From positions 1-45,667 of the forward strand of contig NZ_CVSU01000095.1 of assembly GCF_001180205.1 (NCBI RefSeq): DNA of 45,667 nucleotides, read 5' to 3'. The number at the start of each line of letters is the position of its first letter. Positions within the stretch are counted from its first letter, which is position 1. Positions 35,623-45,667 of the stretch are shown one piece after another. A model generated the notes under the pieces. That model was not told the DNA's origin. It did not search any database and saw only the letters and a program-made list of their open reading frames with translations. The translations under genes and the position numbers were made by a program. This DNA is from Candidatus Pelagibacter communis (GTDB lineage: Bacteria; Pseudomonadota; Alphaproteobacteria; Pelagibacterales; Pelagibacteraceae).

Positions 35623-37642
35623 ATTAAAAGTAAACGAAATCGAAGTTGAAGTTGAAGAGGGTTTAACTGTTCTTCAAGCTTGCGAAAAAGCTGGAGTAGA
35701 AATTCCAAGATTTTGTTACCATGAAAAATTATCTATAGCAGGTAATTGTAGAATGTGTTTAGTTGAAATGGAAAAATCTCCTAAACCAATTGCCTCATGT
35801 GCTATGCCAGCTGCAGAGGGTATGAATATTAAAACAAATACTGCTTTAGTAGAAAAAGCTCGTAAGGGAGTTATGGAATTTTTATTAGCTAACCATCCCT
35901 TAGATTGTCCGGTGTGTGATCAAGGTGGTGAATGTGATCTTCAAGATCAATCAATGTACTACGGAGTAGACAAATCAAGATTTAAAGAAAACAAAAGAGC
36001 AGTTCCTGAAAAAAATATGGGACCATTGATTAAAACTCAAATGACAAGATGTATTCACTGTACGAGATGTGTAAGATTTGCAACTGAAGTTGCTGGAGTT
36101 CCAGAGCTTGGTGCTATTGGAAGAGGTGAAGATATGCAAATTACAACTTATCTAGAGCAATCAATGCAATCTGAATTGTCTGCTAACGTTGTAGATTTAT
36201 GTCCAGTAGGAGCCCTAACATCAAAACCTTATGTATTTGAAGCTAGACCATGGGAACTAAAGAAAACAGAAACAATTGATGTAATGGATGCAATAGGATC
36301 AAATGTAAGAGTAGACACATATGATTGGGAAGTCAAAAGAGTACTTCCAATTATAAATGAAGATATTAATGAGGAATGGATCTCAGACAAAACAAGATAT
36401 GCCTGCGATGGTCTTTTAAATCAAAGATTAGATACTCCATTTATCAAATACAACGGCAAGTTTGAAAAGGCCTCATGGGATGAAGTGTATAAAATAATTA
36501 AATCTAAATTTGAAAACACATCAAAAGAAAAAATATGTGGTTTTGTTGGCGATTTAAACAATATGGAGACTGGTTATATTTTTAAAGAATTTTTTGATCG
36601 AACAATTGATACTAAAAATTACGAGTCAAGATCTGATAACAGATTTATAAATACCTCAAAAAGAGAAAACTATTTATTCAATTCTTCAATAAATGGTATT
36701 GAAGAAGCAGATTTAATCTTTATGGCAGGTGCAAATCCAAGATATGAAGCAACTATTTTGAATGCTAGAATTAGAAAAGTTTTCTTAAACAAAAATACAA
36801 AAATAATTTCACTTAATGATGTTGGTGATTTAACTTATCCATATCAAAGTTTAGATGGTCAAACACAAACTTTAAATAATATTCTTGAGGGAAATCATGA
36901 CATATCTAAAGAAATTATTAATTCAAAAAAACCAATAATCATTATTGGTGAGTCTCTGTTAAGATTAGAGTCTTCTGAATTTTTATTCAATAAAACAAAA
37001 GAATTTTTATCAAAAAATAATAAAATTTCTGATGAATGGAATTCTTTAAATATTTTAACAACTGATGCAGCAACAGTAGGAAATATTGATCTTGGAATAA
37101 TTAATAATGAAAATAATTTAATAAGCGATTTAAAAGAACATAAATTCGATATTGTTTATCTTGTAGGTCAAGACAATTTAGTATTTGATAAAAAAGATGA
37201 ATTCATAATTTATCAAGGAAGCCATGGTGACAAAGGTGCTGAGATCGCTGATATTATTCTACCAGGCGCTGCTTATACTGAACAAGACGGATACTTTACT
37301 AATTTAGAAGGAAAAATTCAAAAAGCCTTCAAAGCATCATATCCACCAGGTGATGCAAAAGAAGATTGGCAAATAATTAATGAACTAGCCGAATTTATGA
37401 ATAATAGAAAATTATTTAATGACAAAGATGAATTAGAAAGCAGCATGTTTAATTATTTAAATTTACAAAAGGAAAAACAATTAAATGACATTAATAATTC
37501 TACTAACGAGTTTCAAAATGAAACTTTAACAATCAAAGTAAAAGATTATTATTTTTCAAATGTTATTGCTAGATCTTCAAAAACGATGGTTGAATGTAAT
37601 AATTCTAAACTAAATTTTAAATTAACAGGTACCGAAGGTTAA
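35615..37642 (+). CDS. nuoG: NADH-quinone oxidoreductase subunit G (75 kDa)
   Basis: This 675-aa subunit carries three clusters: 2Fe-2S (C34, C45, C48, C62), N5 (H94, C98, C101, C107, with its His ligand) and N4 (C146, C149, C152, C196). The N7 cluster ligands found in some NuoG proteins are not seen. A molybdopterin-type domain without cofactor fills about 215-620. Length matches the alphaproteobacterial/mitochondrial form. A 1-nt gap separates it from nuoH. Confidence 0.97.
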   Translation: MLKLKVNEIEVEVEEGLTVLQACEKAGVEIPRFCYHEKLSIAGNCRMCLVEMEKSPKPIASCAMPAAEGMNIKTNTALVEKARKGVMEFLLANHPLDCPVCDQGGECDLQDQSMYYGVDKSRFKENKRAVPEKNMGPLIKTQMTRCIHCTRCVRFATEVAGVPELGAIGRGEDMQITTYLEQSMQSELSANVVDLCPVGALTSKPYVFEARPWELKKTETIDVMDAIGSNVRVDTYDWEVKRVLPIINEDINEEWISDKTRYACDGLLNQRLDTPFIKYNGKFEKASWDEVYKIIKSKFENTSKEKICGFVGDLNNMETGYIFKEFFDRTIDTKNYESRSDNRFINTSKRENYLFNSSINGIEEADLIFMAGANPRYEATILNARIRKVFLNKNTKIISLNDVGDLTYPYQSLDGQTQTLNNILEGNHDISKEIINSKKPIIIIGESLLRLESSEFLFNKTKEFLSKNNKISDEWNSLNILTTDAATVGNIDLGIINNENNLISDLKEHKFDIVYLVGQDNLVFDKKDEFIIYQGSHGDKGAEIADIILPGAAYTEQDGYFTNLEGKIQKAFKASYPPGDAKEDWQIINELAEFMNNRKLFNDKDELESSMFNYLNLQKEKQLNDINNSTNEFQNETLTIKVKDYYFSNVIARSSKTMVECNNSKLNFKLTGTEG

Positions 37643-37643
37643 C

Positions 37644-38642
37644 ATGGAATACTTGAGCATAGTTTTTCAAGAAGTTTACAAGATTTTATTCTTAATAGTT
37701 CCTGTTCTTGTTTCCGTAGCAATGATTGTTTGGCTAGATAGAAGAGTTTGGGCTTTTGTTCAAAAAAGACAAGGACCTAACGTTGTTGGTCCGTTTGGTT
37801 TATTACAATCTTTAGCAGATGCTTTAAAATATATATTTAAAGAAATCATTATTCCATCTAGCTCAAATAAAGTAATTTTTATACTGGCTCCAATAGTTAC
37901 TATGACTTTAGCTTTAATTGCTTGGGCTGTAATTCCATTTAGCGCAACTCAGGTTTTAGCTGATATTAATGTTGGAATTCTTTACTTATTTGCTGTCTCC
38001 TCACTAGGGGTCTATGGAATAATAATGGGAGGATGGGCATCAAACTCCAAATATCCCTTTTTAGGAGCAATTCGTTCTGCTGCTCAAATGGTATCTTATG
38101 AAGTTTCTATTGGTGTAATAATTATCAATGTTTTACTTTGTGTAGGCTCGTTAAACTTAAATGACATCGTTATTGCTCAGCAAAATATGTGGTTTGTTAT
38201 TCCATTATTTCCAATGTTTGTAATATTCTTTATTTCTGCTTTAGCTGAAACGAACAGACCTCCTTTTGACTTACCAGAGGCAGAAGCAGAGTTAGTTGCT
38301 GGTTATCAAACTGAATATTCTGGAATGATGTATGCAATGTTTTGGTTGGGTGAGTATGCAAATATTTTATTAATGTGTGCAATGGGAGCAATATTATTTT
38401 TAGGTGGCTGGATGTCTCCAATTGATGTTTATCCATTTACATTAGTTCCGGGTGCAATATGGTTAATATTAAAAATTCTTCTTTTATTCATTCTTTTTGC
38501 TTTAGTTAAGGCAATAGTGCCTAGATATAGATATGACCAATTAATGAGACTTGGGTGGAAAGTTTTTCTTCCTCTTTCTTTAACTTGGGTGGTATTAACG
38601 GCTAGCTATTTATTTTATTTTAACCTTTTACCAGTGAATTAA
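37644..38642 (+). CDS. nuoH: NADH-quinone oxidoreductase subunit H
   Basis: This 332-aa membrane subunit has about eight helices. [23 protein letters not shown] (the ND1 signature, residues 33-55, here noted by its core [11 protein letters not shown]) and [20 protein letters not shown] near 200 are the quinone-channel loops. It couples electron transfer in the peripheral arm to proton movement in the membrane arm. The spacer to nuoI is 2 nt. Confidence 0.98.
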   Translation: MEYLSIVFQEVYKILFLIVPVLVSVAMIVWLDRRVWAFVQKRQGPNVVGPFGLLQSLADALKYIFKEIIIPSSSNKVIFILAPIVTMTLALIAWAVIPFSATQVLADINVGILYLFAVSSLGVYGIIMGGWASNSKYPFLGAIRSAAQMVSYEVSIGVIIINVLLCVGSLNLNDIVIAQQNMWFVIPLFPMFVIFFISALAETNRPPFDLPEAEAELVAGYQTEYSGMMYAMFWLGEYANILLMCAMGAILFLGGWMSPIDVYPFTLVPGAIWLILKILLLFILFALVKAIVPRYRYDQLMRLGWKVFLPLSLTWVVLTASYLFYFNLLPVN

Positions 38643-38644
38643 TT

Positions 38645-39130
38645 ATGAATATTTCAAGATTTTTTAAAACAATATTAATGACAGATTTCATTGGTGGTTT
38701 GTTCATTGCTATTAAAGAATTATTTAAACCAAAAAAAACAATTAATTACCCTTTTGAAAAAGGTAAAATAAGCCCTCGTTTTAGAGGTGAGCATGCTTTG
38801 AGAAGATATCCAAACGGAGAAGAAAGATGTATTGCTTGCAAATTATGTGAAGCGGTTTGTCCTGCTCAAGCAATAACTATCGAGTCAGCAGCAAGAGAAG
38901 ACGGAAGTAGAAAAACAACTCGTTACGATATTGATATGATGAAATGCATTTATTGCGGTTTGTGTGAAGAATCTTGCCCAGTAGACGCGATAGTTCAAGG
39001 TCCAAATTTTGAATTTTCAACAGAAACAAGAGAAGAACTTTATTACACAAAAGAAAAATTATTAGATAATGGTGATAGATGGGAGAATATTTTAGAGGCT
39101 AATATTAAAGCTGACTATATCCATAGATAA
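38645..39130 (+). CDS. nuoI: NADH-quinone oxidoreductase subunit I (two 4Fe-4S)
   Basis: This 161-aa ferredoxin-like subunit holds clusters N6a and N6b with C62/C65/C68/C72 and C101/C104/C107/C111, each set ending in Cys-Pro. An amphipathic N-terminal stretch (about 1-25) lies along the membrane. [21 protein letters not shown] (core [14 protein letters not shown]) is conserved. It passes electrons toward N2 in NuoB. The spacer to nuoJ is 2 nt. Confidence 0.98.
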   Translation: MNISRFFKTILMTDFIGGLFIAIKELFKPKKTINYPFEKGKISPRFRGEHALRRYPNGEERCIACKLCEAVCPAQAITIESAAREDGSRKTTRYDIDMMKCIYCGLCEESCPVDAIVQGPNFEFSTETREELYYTKEKLLDNGDRWENILEANIKADYIHR

Positions 39131-39132
39131 AA

Positions 39133-39765
39133 ATGATTGCACACGCTATTTTTTTTTATACATTTTCTATAATTGCAGTTGTTTCAGCAATAATGGTTAC
39201 TGCTTCGAAAAACACTGTTCACTCAGTATTTTTTTTAATTCTTGATTTCATAAGTATATCTTGTCTTTTCATAATGATTGGTGCTGAATTTTTAGGAATG
39301 ATAATGCTAATCGTTTATGTTGGAGCTGTAGCAGTTTTATTCTTGTTTGTTGTTATGATGTTAAATGTAGCCCAACAAAAAAATCAATGGTTTTCAGGTC
39401 AAGCAACCTCAAAACATATCCCAGTTGGTCTAATTATAAGTACATTAATTTTCTTTGAAATTATAATTGTAATAGGTGGTTGGAAATACAAACCAGAAAT
39501 TTTTGATATTAATAATTCACTTGCTAATACAAGTGTAAGTAATACTCATTCATTGGGACAGATTTTATATACTGATTATATCCATGTGTTCCAAATAAGT
39601 GGAATGATACTTTTAGTTGCCATGGTAGGTGCCATAGTATTAACTTTTAGACAAAGATCAGGTGTTAAAAAACAAAGTTATATTAAGCAAATATCTAGAG
39701 AAAGAGCAGAAGGTGTTGAGGTTCTAGAGGTTCAAAGTAATAAAGGAGTTAAAATAGATGACTGA
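39133..39765 (+). CDS. nuoJ: NADH-quinone oxidoreductase subunit J
   Basis: This 210-aa membrane subunit has five helices. [21 protein letters not shown] (core [16 protein letters not shown] near residues 50-67) is the family signature, including the pi-bulge helix of ND6. The C-terminal tail (about 175-210) is polar. It overlaps nuoK by 8 nt. Confidence 0.97.
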   Translation: MIAHAIFFYTFSIIAVVSAIMVTASKNTVHSVFFLILDFISISCLFIMIGAEFLGMIMLIVYVGAVAVLFLFVVMMLNVAQQKNQWFSGQATSKHIPVGLIISTLIFFEIIIVIGGWKYKPEIFDINNSLANTSVSNTHSLGQILYTDYIHVFQISGMILLVAMVGAIVLTFRQRSGVKKQSYIKQISRERAEGVEVLEVQSNKGVKIDD

Positions 39766-40069
39766 GATAGGTTTAGGACATTATTTAACTCTAGGTGCTG
39801 TGATTTTCTCAATTGGAATCATTGGTATTTTTTTAAACAGAAAGAACATCATTGTTATATTAATGAGTATTGAATTGATATTACTTGCAGTAAATATCAA
39901 TTTAGTTGCTTTTTCTATTTATTTAGGAGATTTGGCAGGACAAGTCTTTACTTTATTTATTCTTACCGTTGCAGCAGCAGAAGCAGCAATAGGATTAGCA
40001 ATCATTGTCGTATATTTCAGAAACTCTGGAACAATACGAGTTGAAGAAATAGATAAGTTAAAAGGATAA
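39758..40069 (+). CDS. nuoK: NADH-quinone oxidoreductase subunit K
   Basis: This 103-aa membrane subunit has three helices. Key acidic residues are visible: Glu in [13 protein letters not shown] near residue 38 and Glu in [13 protein letters not shown] near residue 74, both in the proton path. Start overlaps nuoJ by 8 nt and the spacer to nuoL is 2 nt. Confidence 0.98.
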   Translation: MTEIGLGHYLTLGAVIFSIGIIGIFLNRKNIIVILMSIELILLAVNINLVAFSIYLGDLAGQVFTLFILTVAAAEAAIGLAIIVVYFRNSGTIRVEEIDKLKG

Positions 40070-40071
40070 AC

Positions 40072-41982
40072 ATGGAGCTATCGATTATATTTCTTCCACT
40101 TATTGCTTCAATTATATCTGGTTTTTTTGGCAGATATATCGGTGATAGAAACTCGGAAATAGTAACAAGTGCTCTAGTTTCAATTTCTGCACTATTATCA
40201 ATTCATGTTCTTTATCAAGTAATTGTAAATCAATATGAAGAAAATATTGTCATAGCTACATGGATAAGCTCGGGGTCACTTGAGGTAAATTGGTCAATGT
40301 TAATTGATCCTTTGTCAGCAGTAATGTTAGTTGTTGTAACTTCCGTATCTGCTTTAGTGCATATTTATTCAATTGGTTACATGTCTCATGATCCTCATAA
40401 GCCAAGATTTATGGCTTATTTATCATTATTCACTTTTGCAATGTTGATGCTTGTTACATCAGATAATTTTATTCAATTATTTTTTGGCTGGGAAGGTGTT
40501 GGTCTTTGTTCTTATTTTTTAATTGGTTTTTGGTTTAAAAAAGAAAGCGCAAATGCTGCAGCAATAAAAGCATTTGTTGTAAACAGAGTAGGTGACTTTG
40601 GTTTTGCTTTAGGAATTTTTTTAATTTTTTATTTATTTGGAACTGTTAATTACTCAGAAGTTTTTCAACAAATTCCAACAGTTGTAGATAAGAATTTATC
40701 CTTTTTAGGTTTTGAAGTTAAAGCAATAGATCTAATTTGTTTACTTTTATTTATTGGAGCAATGGGTAAATCTGCGCAGATATTACTACATACTTGGTTA
40801 CCTGATGCTATGGAAGGTCCAACACCTGTTTCTGCATTAATTCATGCAGCAACGATGGTAACAGCTGGTGTTTTCTTAGTTGTAAGATGTTCTCCAATCT
40901 ATGAATATTCACCATTGACACTAAATCTTATAACTATCGTTGGGATGACTACTGCATTCTTTGCAGCAACTGTCGCTCTAGTTCAAACAGATATAAAAAA
41001 AATTATTGCTTACTCTACATGTAGCCAACTTGGTTATATGTTTTTTGCAGCTGGAGTAGGTGCATACAATGTTGCTATGTTTCACTTATTTACTCATGCA
41101 TTTTTTAAAGCTTTATTATTTTTAGGATCTGGTTCAGTAATCCACGCATTTAAAGATGAGCAAAATATAAACAACATGGGAGGTGTATGGAAAAAGTTAC
41201 CATATACGTATGCTTTAATGATAATAGGAACGCTTGCTTTGACAGGTTTTCCGTTTTTATCAGGATTTTATTCTAAAGACGCAATTATAGAATTTGCGTA
41301 TTTAAAAGGAAATACGACTGGTTATTATGCAGCTGGGATTGGAATAATTACAGCATTTTTGACATCTATTTATTCATGGAGATTGATATTTAAAACTTTC
41401 CATGGAGAGTATAATAACAAAGAGATCAAAATAGAGGAAACACATGAGTCCCCATTGGTTATGCTCGTTCCATTGTTTATTCTCTCAATAGGAGCTGTTT
41501 TTGCTGGTTTTCTATTTAAAGGATTGTTTATTGGTCATGGTGAGAATTTATTCTGGGCAGAGTCTATTAAGTTTTTAGAGCCTTTGAGCACTGAGCACCC
41601 ACCTTTATGGTTTTTACTTTTAACACCTTGTTTAGTTTTAGTATCTATTCCAATTGCTTATTACTTGTTTGTAAAAAACAAAGAGCTTCCTAATTCAATA
41701 GTTTCTATGAACAAACCTTTGTATAATTTTTTAGTTAACAAATGGTACTTCGATGAGCTGTATGATGTTTTGTTTATTAAATCTTCAAAAAAACTAGGCT
41801 TATTTTTATGGAAGTTTTGTGATGGAACTATAATCGATGGTTTTGGTCCTGATGGAATTTCCTCTTTTATAAAAAAATGTTCAATTAAAGCAACTAAATT
41901 TCAAAGTGGTTTTATCTATCAATATGCATTTGTAATGTTGTTAGGTTTCTCTGCTTTACTAACTTTTTTAATAATTAAATAA
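40072..41982 (+). CDS. nuoL: NADH-quinone oxidoreductase subunit L
   Basis: This 636-aa antiporter-like subunit has about sixteen helices. FFGWEGVGLCSYFLIGFW near residue 137 contains the key Glu, HTWLPDAMEGPTPVSALIHAAT near 240 the central Lys/His region, and the C-terminal part forms the long lateral helix and last membrane anchor. Length is normal. It overlaps nuoM by 1 nt (TAATG). Confidence 0.98.
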   Translation: MELSIIFLPLIASIISGFFGRYIGDRNSEIVTSALVSISALLSIHVLYQVIVNQYEENIVIATWISSGSLEVNWSMLIDPLSAVMLVVVTSVSALVHIYSIGYMSHDPHKPRFMAYLSLFTFAMLMLVTSDNFIQLFFGWEGVGLCSYFLIGFWFKKESANAAAIKAFVVNRVGDFGFALGIFLIFYLFGTVNYSEVFQQIPTVVDKNLSFLGFEVKAIDLICLLLFIGAMGKSAQILLHTWLPDAMEGPTPVSALIHAATMVTAGVFLVVRCSPIYEYSPLTLNLITIVGMTTAFFAATVALVQTDIKKIIAYSTCSQLGYMFFAAGVGAYNVAMFHLFTHAFFKALLFLGSGSVIHAFKDEQNINNMGGVWKKLPYTYALMIIGTLALTGFPFLSGFYSKDAIIEFAYLKGNTTGYYAAGIGIITAFLTSIYSWRLIFKTFHGEYNNKEIKIEETHESPLVMLVPLFILSIGAVFAGFLFKGLFIGHGENLFWAESIKFLEPLSTEHPPLWFLLLTPCLVLVSIPIAYYLFVKNKELPNSIVSMNKPLYNFLVNKWYFDELYDVLFIKSSKKLGLFLWKFCDGTIIDGFGPDGISSFIKKCSIKATKFQSGFIYQYAFVMLLGFSALLTFLIIK

Positions 41983-43463
41983 TGAATTTTCCTATTCTTT
42001 CTTCTTTAATATTATTGCCAATAGTTGGTGCTTTATTCTTATTTTTTACTAAAGATAAAGAAGGAAATAATTTAACTGCTAAATATGTTGCTTTATTTAC
42101 AACTGTAGTAAATTTTTTAATTTCGATTTATCTATGGATTTCTTTTGACCAATCAACATCTATTTTTCAATTTGTAGAAGATAGAGTATGGATTGAAGGA
42201 TTTATTAATTATAAAGTTGGAGTAGATGGTATTTCAATTTTATTTATTATTTTAACTACATTTATAACTCCCATTTGCATTATATCTGTAAATAATTCAG
42301 TTAAAAATAGATTAAGAGATTTTTTAATTGCAATTCTAATCATGGAAAGTTTCATGATAGGTGTTTTCTGTGCACTTGATTTAGTTGTATTCTATTTATT
42401 TTTTGAAGCTGGATTAATCCCAATGTTTTTAATTATTGGTATTTGGGGAGGCGCAAGAAGAGTTTATTCAGCATTCAAATTCTTTTTATATACACTATTG
42501 GGATCCGTTTTAATGTTGGTTGCAATAATTTCAATTTATTGGATTACAGGAACAACTGACGTAGTTCAACTATATGAAATTGGTATTGATGTTAAATATC
42601 AAAATCTATTGTGGTTAGCATTTTTTAGTTCTTTTGCTGTTAAAACACCTATGTGGCCAGTTCATACATGGTTGCCTGATGCTCACGTTGAGGCTCCTAC
42701 CGCTGGGTCTGTTTTGTTAGCTGCCATATTGTTAAAGATGGCTGGATATGGTTTTATAAGGTTTTCTTTAGGTCTATTCCCGATTGCATCTGAAGTATTT
42801 ACACCATTAATTTACACTCTGAGTGTTATAGCAATCATATTTACATCACTTATAGCTTTAATGCAGGAAGATATGAAAAAGTTAATTGCTTATTCATCAG
42901 TTGCGCATATGGGTTTTGTAACTTTGGGCATATTCACTTTGCAACAACAAGGAATTGAAGGAAGTATAATTCAAATGATTAGTCACGGATTAGTTTCGGC
43001 AGCATTATTTTTAACTGTTGGTGTAGTTTATGACAGAATGCATTCTAGATTGATAAGTACTTATGGCGGACTAGTTTCTGTAATTCCAAAATATTCAATA
43101 CTATTCATGTTATTTGCTTTGGCATCCCTGGGTTTACCTGGAACTAGTGGTTTTATTGGTGAGTTTTTAATATTAATGGGAGCTTTTAAAGATAATTTTT
43201 TAGTGGCTGTTATAGCAAGTATTGGGGTGATTTTAGGAGCAGCATACATTTTGTGGCTCTATAAAAGAGTAGTATTTGGAAAATTAATAAATGAAGATCT
43301 TAAAAAAATTGTAGATTTAAACAGATCTGAATACTTTATTTTAAGTTGTTTAGCTGCACCAATCTTGTTTTTTGGTTTTTATCCTGATCCATTAATAAAA
43401 ACTATTGAAGTATCTGTTACTGATTTTATTAATATGCATAACACAAATATAGCTAGTAAATAA
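41982..43463 (+). CDS. nuoM: NADH-quinone oxidoreductase subunit M
   Basis: This 493-aa antiporter-like subunit has about fourteen helices. YLFFEAGLIPMFLIIGIWGG near residue 138 has the conserved Glu, and VHTWLPDAHVEAPTAGSVLL near 227 is the proton-channel motif shared with NuoL and NuoN. Length is normal. The spacer to nuoN is 1 nt. Confidence 0.98.
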   Translation: MNFPILSSLILLPIVGALFLFFTKDKEGNNLTAKYVALFTTVVNFLISIYLWISFDQSTSIFQFVEDRVWIEGFINYKVGVDGISILFIILTTFITPICIISVNNSVKNRLRDFLIAILIMESFMIGVFCALDLVVFYLFFEAGLIPMFLIIGIWGGARRVYSAFKFFLYTLLGSVLMLVAIISIYWITGTTDVVQLYEIGIDVKYQNLLWLAFFSSFAVKTPMWPVHTWLPDAHVEAPTAGSVLLAAILLKMAGYGFIRFSLGLFPIASEVFTPLIYTLSVIAIIFTSLIALMQEDMKKLIAYSSVAHMGFVTLGIFTLQQQGIEGSIIQMISHGLVSAALFLTVGVVYDRMHSRLISTYGGLVSVIPKYSILFMLFALASLGLPGTSGFIGEFLILMGAFKDNFLVAVIASIGVILGAAYILWLYKRVVFGKLINEDLKKIVDLNRSEYFILSCLAAPILFFGFYPDPLIKTIEVSVTDFINMHNTNIASK

Positions 43464-43464
43464 T

Positions 43465-44883
43465 ATGGATGATTTAAATTTAATATTACCAGAAATATTT
43501 ATTTCACTTTCAATAATGTTTTTACTTGTTTTGGGTGTGTTTAAAAAAGATAGTTCTAAAATCACATTTAATTTGTCTTTATTTGCAATTTTAATTACAG
43601 CGATAATAGCAATTAATGAAACTTTCTCTGTCAGCAGGGAAACTTTATTTAATGAAAGTGTTGTGATTGATAGTTTGTCTTCACTAATGAAAATTATAAC
43701 ATTGATTGGAGGTTTTTTAGTTTTAGTTATTTCTTCAAGTTATTTAAAAACATTTAAAATATACAATATCGAATACCCTATTCTTATTTTGAGCTCTATT
43801 CTGGGTATGATGGTGATGATCAGTTCAAATGATTTAATTGTTTTTTATATGGGTTTAGAATTGCAATCATTAGCTCTTTATGTTTTAGCCACATATAATA
43901 GAGATCAACTAAAATCATCCGAAGCTGGTTTAAAATATTTTGTTTTAAGTGCATTATCCTCAGGATTATTGTTGTATGGATGCTCATTGGTATATGGTTT
44001 TTCCGGTTCAACTAATTTTGATATAATATCAAATCAACTAAATTCTAATGAATATGTTTTAACATTTGGAATTGTGTTTATCTTAGTTGGTTTAGCTTTT
44101 AAAATTTCTGCAGTTCCCTTTCATATGTGGGCACCTGATGTTTATGAGGGATCTCCAACAACTGTAACATTATTTTTTACAATGGTACCTAAAATAGCTG
44201 CCTTGACTGTATTTATAAGGTTTTTATATGTTCCCTTTTTAAATTTAATTGATCAGTGGCAAATGATAATTGTTTTCTTATCAATTGCTTCAATGATTTT
44301 TGGAGCAGTTGCAGCAATAGGACAAACTAATATTAAAAGACTAATTGCCTACAGTTCTATTAGCCATATTGGTTACACATTAGCAGGACTAGCCACAGCT
44401 TCGAATGAAGGAATTCAAAGTTCAATAATCTATATTTCAGTATATGTTGTAATGAATTTAGCTCTTTTCTGTTGTCTATTAATGTTAAGAAGAAAGGATC
44501 AATATTATGAGGATATTAGCGATCTTTCGGGATTATCGAAAAATCATCCGATATTATCTTTATGTTTACTTGTAATACTGTTTTCTTTAGCAGGTATTCC
44601 ACCCCTTGCTGGTTTCTTTGCAAAATTTTATGTTTTTATAGCAGTGTTAGAACAATCAATGTATTTCTTAGCTATAGTAGGTTTATTATCTACTGTGGTT
44701 GCAGCATTCTATTACTTAAGAATTATAAAAATCATATACTTTGACAAAGAAAAAGACAAATATGATGCTGACCATAGTTTATGGTTAAAATTTTCACTTA
44801 CAGTATCAACAATATTAATCCTTTTATACTTCATATTTCCAAGTCAGTTAATAGAAGTTGTTTCAAGAATTAATATTATTTGA
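43465..44883 (+). CDS. nuoN: NADH-quinone oxidoreductase subunit N
   Basis: This 472-aa antiporter-like subunit has about fourteen helices. VFYMGLELQSLALYVLATYN near residue 127 carries the key Glu and PFHMWAPDVYEGSPTTVTLF near 217 the channel motif. LAGIPPLAGFFAKFYVF near 375 is also conserved. It ends complex I, with a 4-nt overlap into birA (TGATG). Confidence 0.98.
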   Translation: MDDLNLILPEIFISLSIMFLLVLGVFKKDSSKITFNLSLFAILITAIIAINETFSVSRETLFNESVVIDSLSSLMKIITLIGGFLVLVISSSYLKTFKIYNIEYPILILSSILGMMVMISSNDLIVFYMGLELQSLALYVLATYNRDQLKSSEAGLKYFVLSALSSGLLLYGCSLVYGFSGSTNFDIISNQLNSNEYVLTFGIVFILVGLAFKISAVPFHMWAPDVYEGSPTTVTLFFTMVPKIAALTVFIRFLYVPFLNLIDQWQMIIVFLSIASMIFGAVAAIGQTNIKRLIAYSSISHIGYTLAGLATASNEGIQSSIIYISVYVVMNLALFCCLLMLRRKDQYYEDISDLSGLSKNHPILSLCLLVILFSLAGIPPLAGFFAKFYVFIAVLEQSMYFLAIVGLLSTVVAAFYYLRIIKIIYFDKEKDKYDADHSLWLKFSLTVSTILILLYFIFPSQLIEVVSRINII

Positions 44884-45419
44884 TGAAATTAAAAAAATTT
44901 AAATTTAAAAAAGTTAAAAGCACAAATAATACTGCAATAAGAATTATTAAAGAAACCAAATACAACTTAGGTATGGTTGTTGCTGAAAATCAAGTAAATG
45001 GTAGAGGACAGTATGGAAGAAAATGGATATCATCAAAAGGAAATTTATTTATCTCTTTTTTCAATGAACTAGATAAAACAAAACTATCGATTAATGCTAT
45101 AACAAAAATCAATTGTCTTTTAGTTAAAAAATCACTCTCTTCATTTACGAGTAAAAAAATTTTATTTAAAAAGCCAAATGACTTACTTATAGATAAAAAA
45201 AAAATTAGTGGCATTTTACAAGAAGTTGTATTTGTAAGAGATAAAAAATTTTTAATTACCGGTATAGGTATAAATATTAAAAAAAATCCAATAATAAGAA
45301 ATTATCCTGCTACAAACTTGCAAGAGGTAACTAAAAGAAAAATTAGCAAATTAAGTGTAGAAAATAAACTAAAACAACTCTTTGAAAAAAATTTATCTAA
45401 ACTGTATAAAAATAAATAA
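44880..45419 (+). CDS. birA: Biotin--[acetyl-CoA-carboxylase] ligase, minimal form
   Basis: This 179-aa biotin protein ligase has GRGQYGRKWISSKGNLFISF (residues 41-60), the biotin/ATP-binding loop, and KKPNDLLIDKKKISGILQE near 100, containing the catalytic Lys; the usual KWPND reads KKPND. It lacks the N-terminal DNA-binding domain of the E. coli repressor form and appears to lack most of the small C-terminal domain, so it should be an enzyme only. It overlaps nuoN by 4 nt and coaX by 1 nt. Confidence 0.93.
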   Translation: MMKLKKFKFKKVKSTNNTAIRIIKETKYNLGMVVAENQVNGRGQYGRKWISSKGNLFISFFNELDKTKLSINAITKINCLLVKKSLSSFTSKKILFKKPNDLLIDKKKISGILQEVVFVRDKKFLITGIGINIKKNPIIRNYPATNLQEVTKRKISKLSVENKLKQLFEKNLSKLYKNK

Positions 45420-45667
45420 TGTATATTCTAGGCGATATTGGTAATACGGAAACAAAATTATGGATTGTTTCTAAAAATAATAAAATTTCAAAAAAAATAA
45501 CTTTTTTATCAAAATCTGTAAACAACAGGCAGCTTAATATTTTATTTAGAAGAAATAAAATTCAATTAAATAAAATTGAAAAAATATTATTTTGTAGTGT
45601 TGTTCCAAAAACATTTTCTAAAATTAATAAATTTTTATCGAAAAAAGTTAAACTAAAATGCTATGAG
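45419..45667 (+). CDS. coaX: Type III pantothenate kinase, 3' end outside window
   Basis: The frame opens at ATG 45419, overlapping the birA stop by one base, and stays open to the window end (83 codons). The phosphate-binding DIGNTETKLW (residues 6-15) and SVVPKTF near 67 are the CoaX motifs of the acetate kinase/Hsp70 fold. It catalyses the first step of CoA synthesis. The order nuoN-birA-coaX is conserved in alphaproteobacteria. No completeness can be judged. Confidence 0.9.
   Translation, partial: MYILGDIGNTETKLWIVSKNNKISKKITFLSKSVNNRQLNILFRRNKIQLNKIEKILFCSVVPKTFSKINKFLSKKVKLKCYE

Overview
This is AT-rich, tightly packed DNA that looks like a SAR11 (Candidatus Pelagibacter) alphaproteobacterium. 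Evidence for this is the very A/T-biased codon use, very short spacers, many 1-17 nt gene overlaps, the aprM-aprB-aprA operon, a FcbT-type TRAP transporter, the tRNA-Leu-tig-clpP-clpX-lon block, and a complete nuoA-N operon followed by birA and coaX (an alphaproteobacterial order). No mobile element, phage gene, CRISPR array, rRNA or IS was seen. No gene-free stretch exceeds about 230 nt.

Layout. (1) 1-990: the 3' part of a class IV aminotransferase gene and a HIT-family gene. (2) 1096-11730: a sulfur island. aprM-aprB-aprA and an unknown 116-aa gene are followed by a 44-aa membrane peptide and a TauE-like exporter. On the minus strand lie suyA-suyB and a YeiH-type exporter; divergent from them are xsc and a TauY-like flavoprotein. 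Together these suggest cleavage of C3 and C2 sulfonates (sulfolactate, sulfoacetaldehyde/taurine), release of sulfite, and its disposal by export or oxidation to APS. (3) 11727-15458, minus strand: M23 peptidase, SDR, TerC-like membrane protein and GMC oxidoreductase. (4) 15605-20948: TRAP transporter dctPQM with a strong terminator hairpin after dctP, an NCS1 permease and a second SDR; the substrates are unknown. (5) 20951-24642: small and accessory genes, including DUF3047, YbgC-type thioesterase, family-5 uracil-DNA glycosylase, histidine phosphatase, DUF1289 and five short genes of 39-57 aa. (6) 24744-30725: tRNA-Leu(TAG) directly abutting tig, then clpP, clpX and lon, a protein folding and degradation block. 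(7) 30775-30939: tRNA-Val(TAC) and tRNA-Asp(GTC). (8) 31027-45667: all 14 complex I genes, a minimal birA, and coaX cut by the window end.

The most interesting parts are the sulfonate/sulfite island with its unknown 116-aa gene and the TM peptide whose stop sits at a hairpin before the exporter gene, the long imperfect inverted repeat in the suyA/xsc divergent promoter, the palindrome between clpP and clpX, and the His/Lys-rich tail of trigger factor. Most other content is ordinary core genome. Family assignments come from reading translated motifs; no database search was run.
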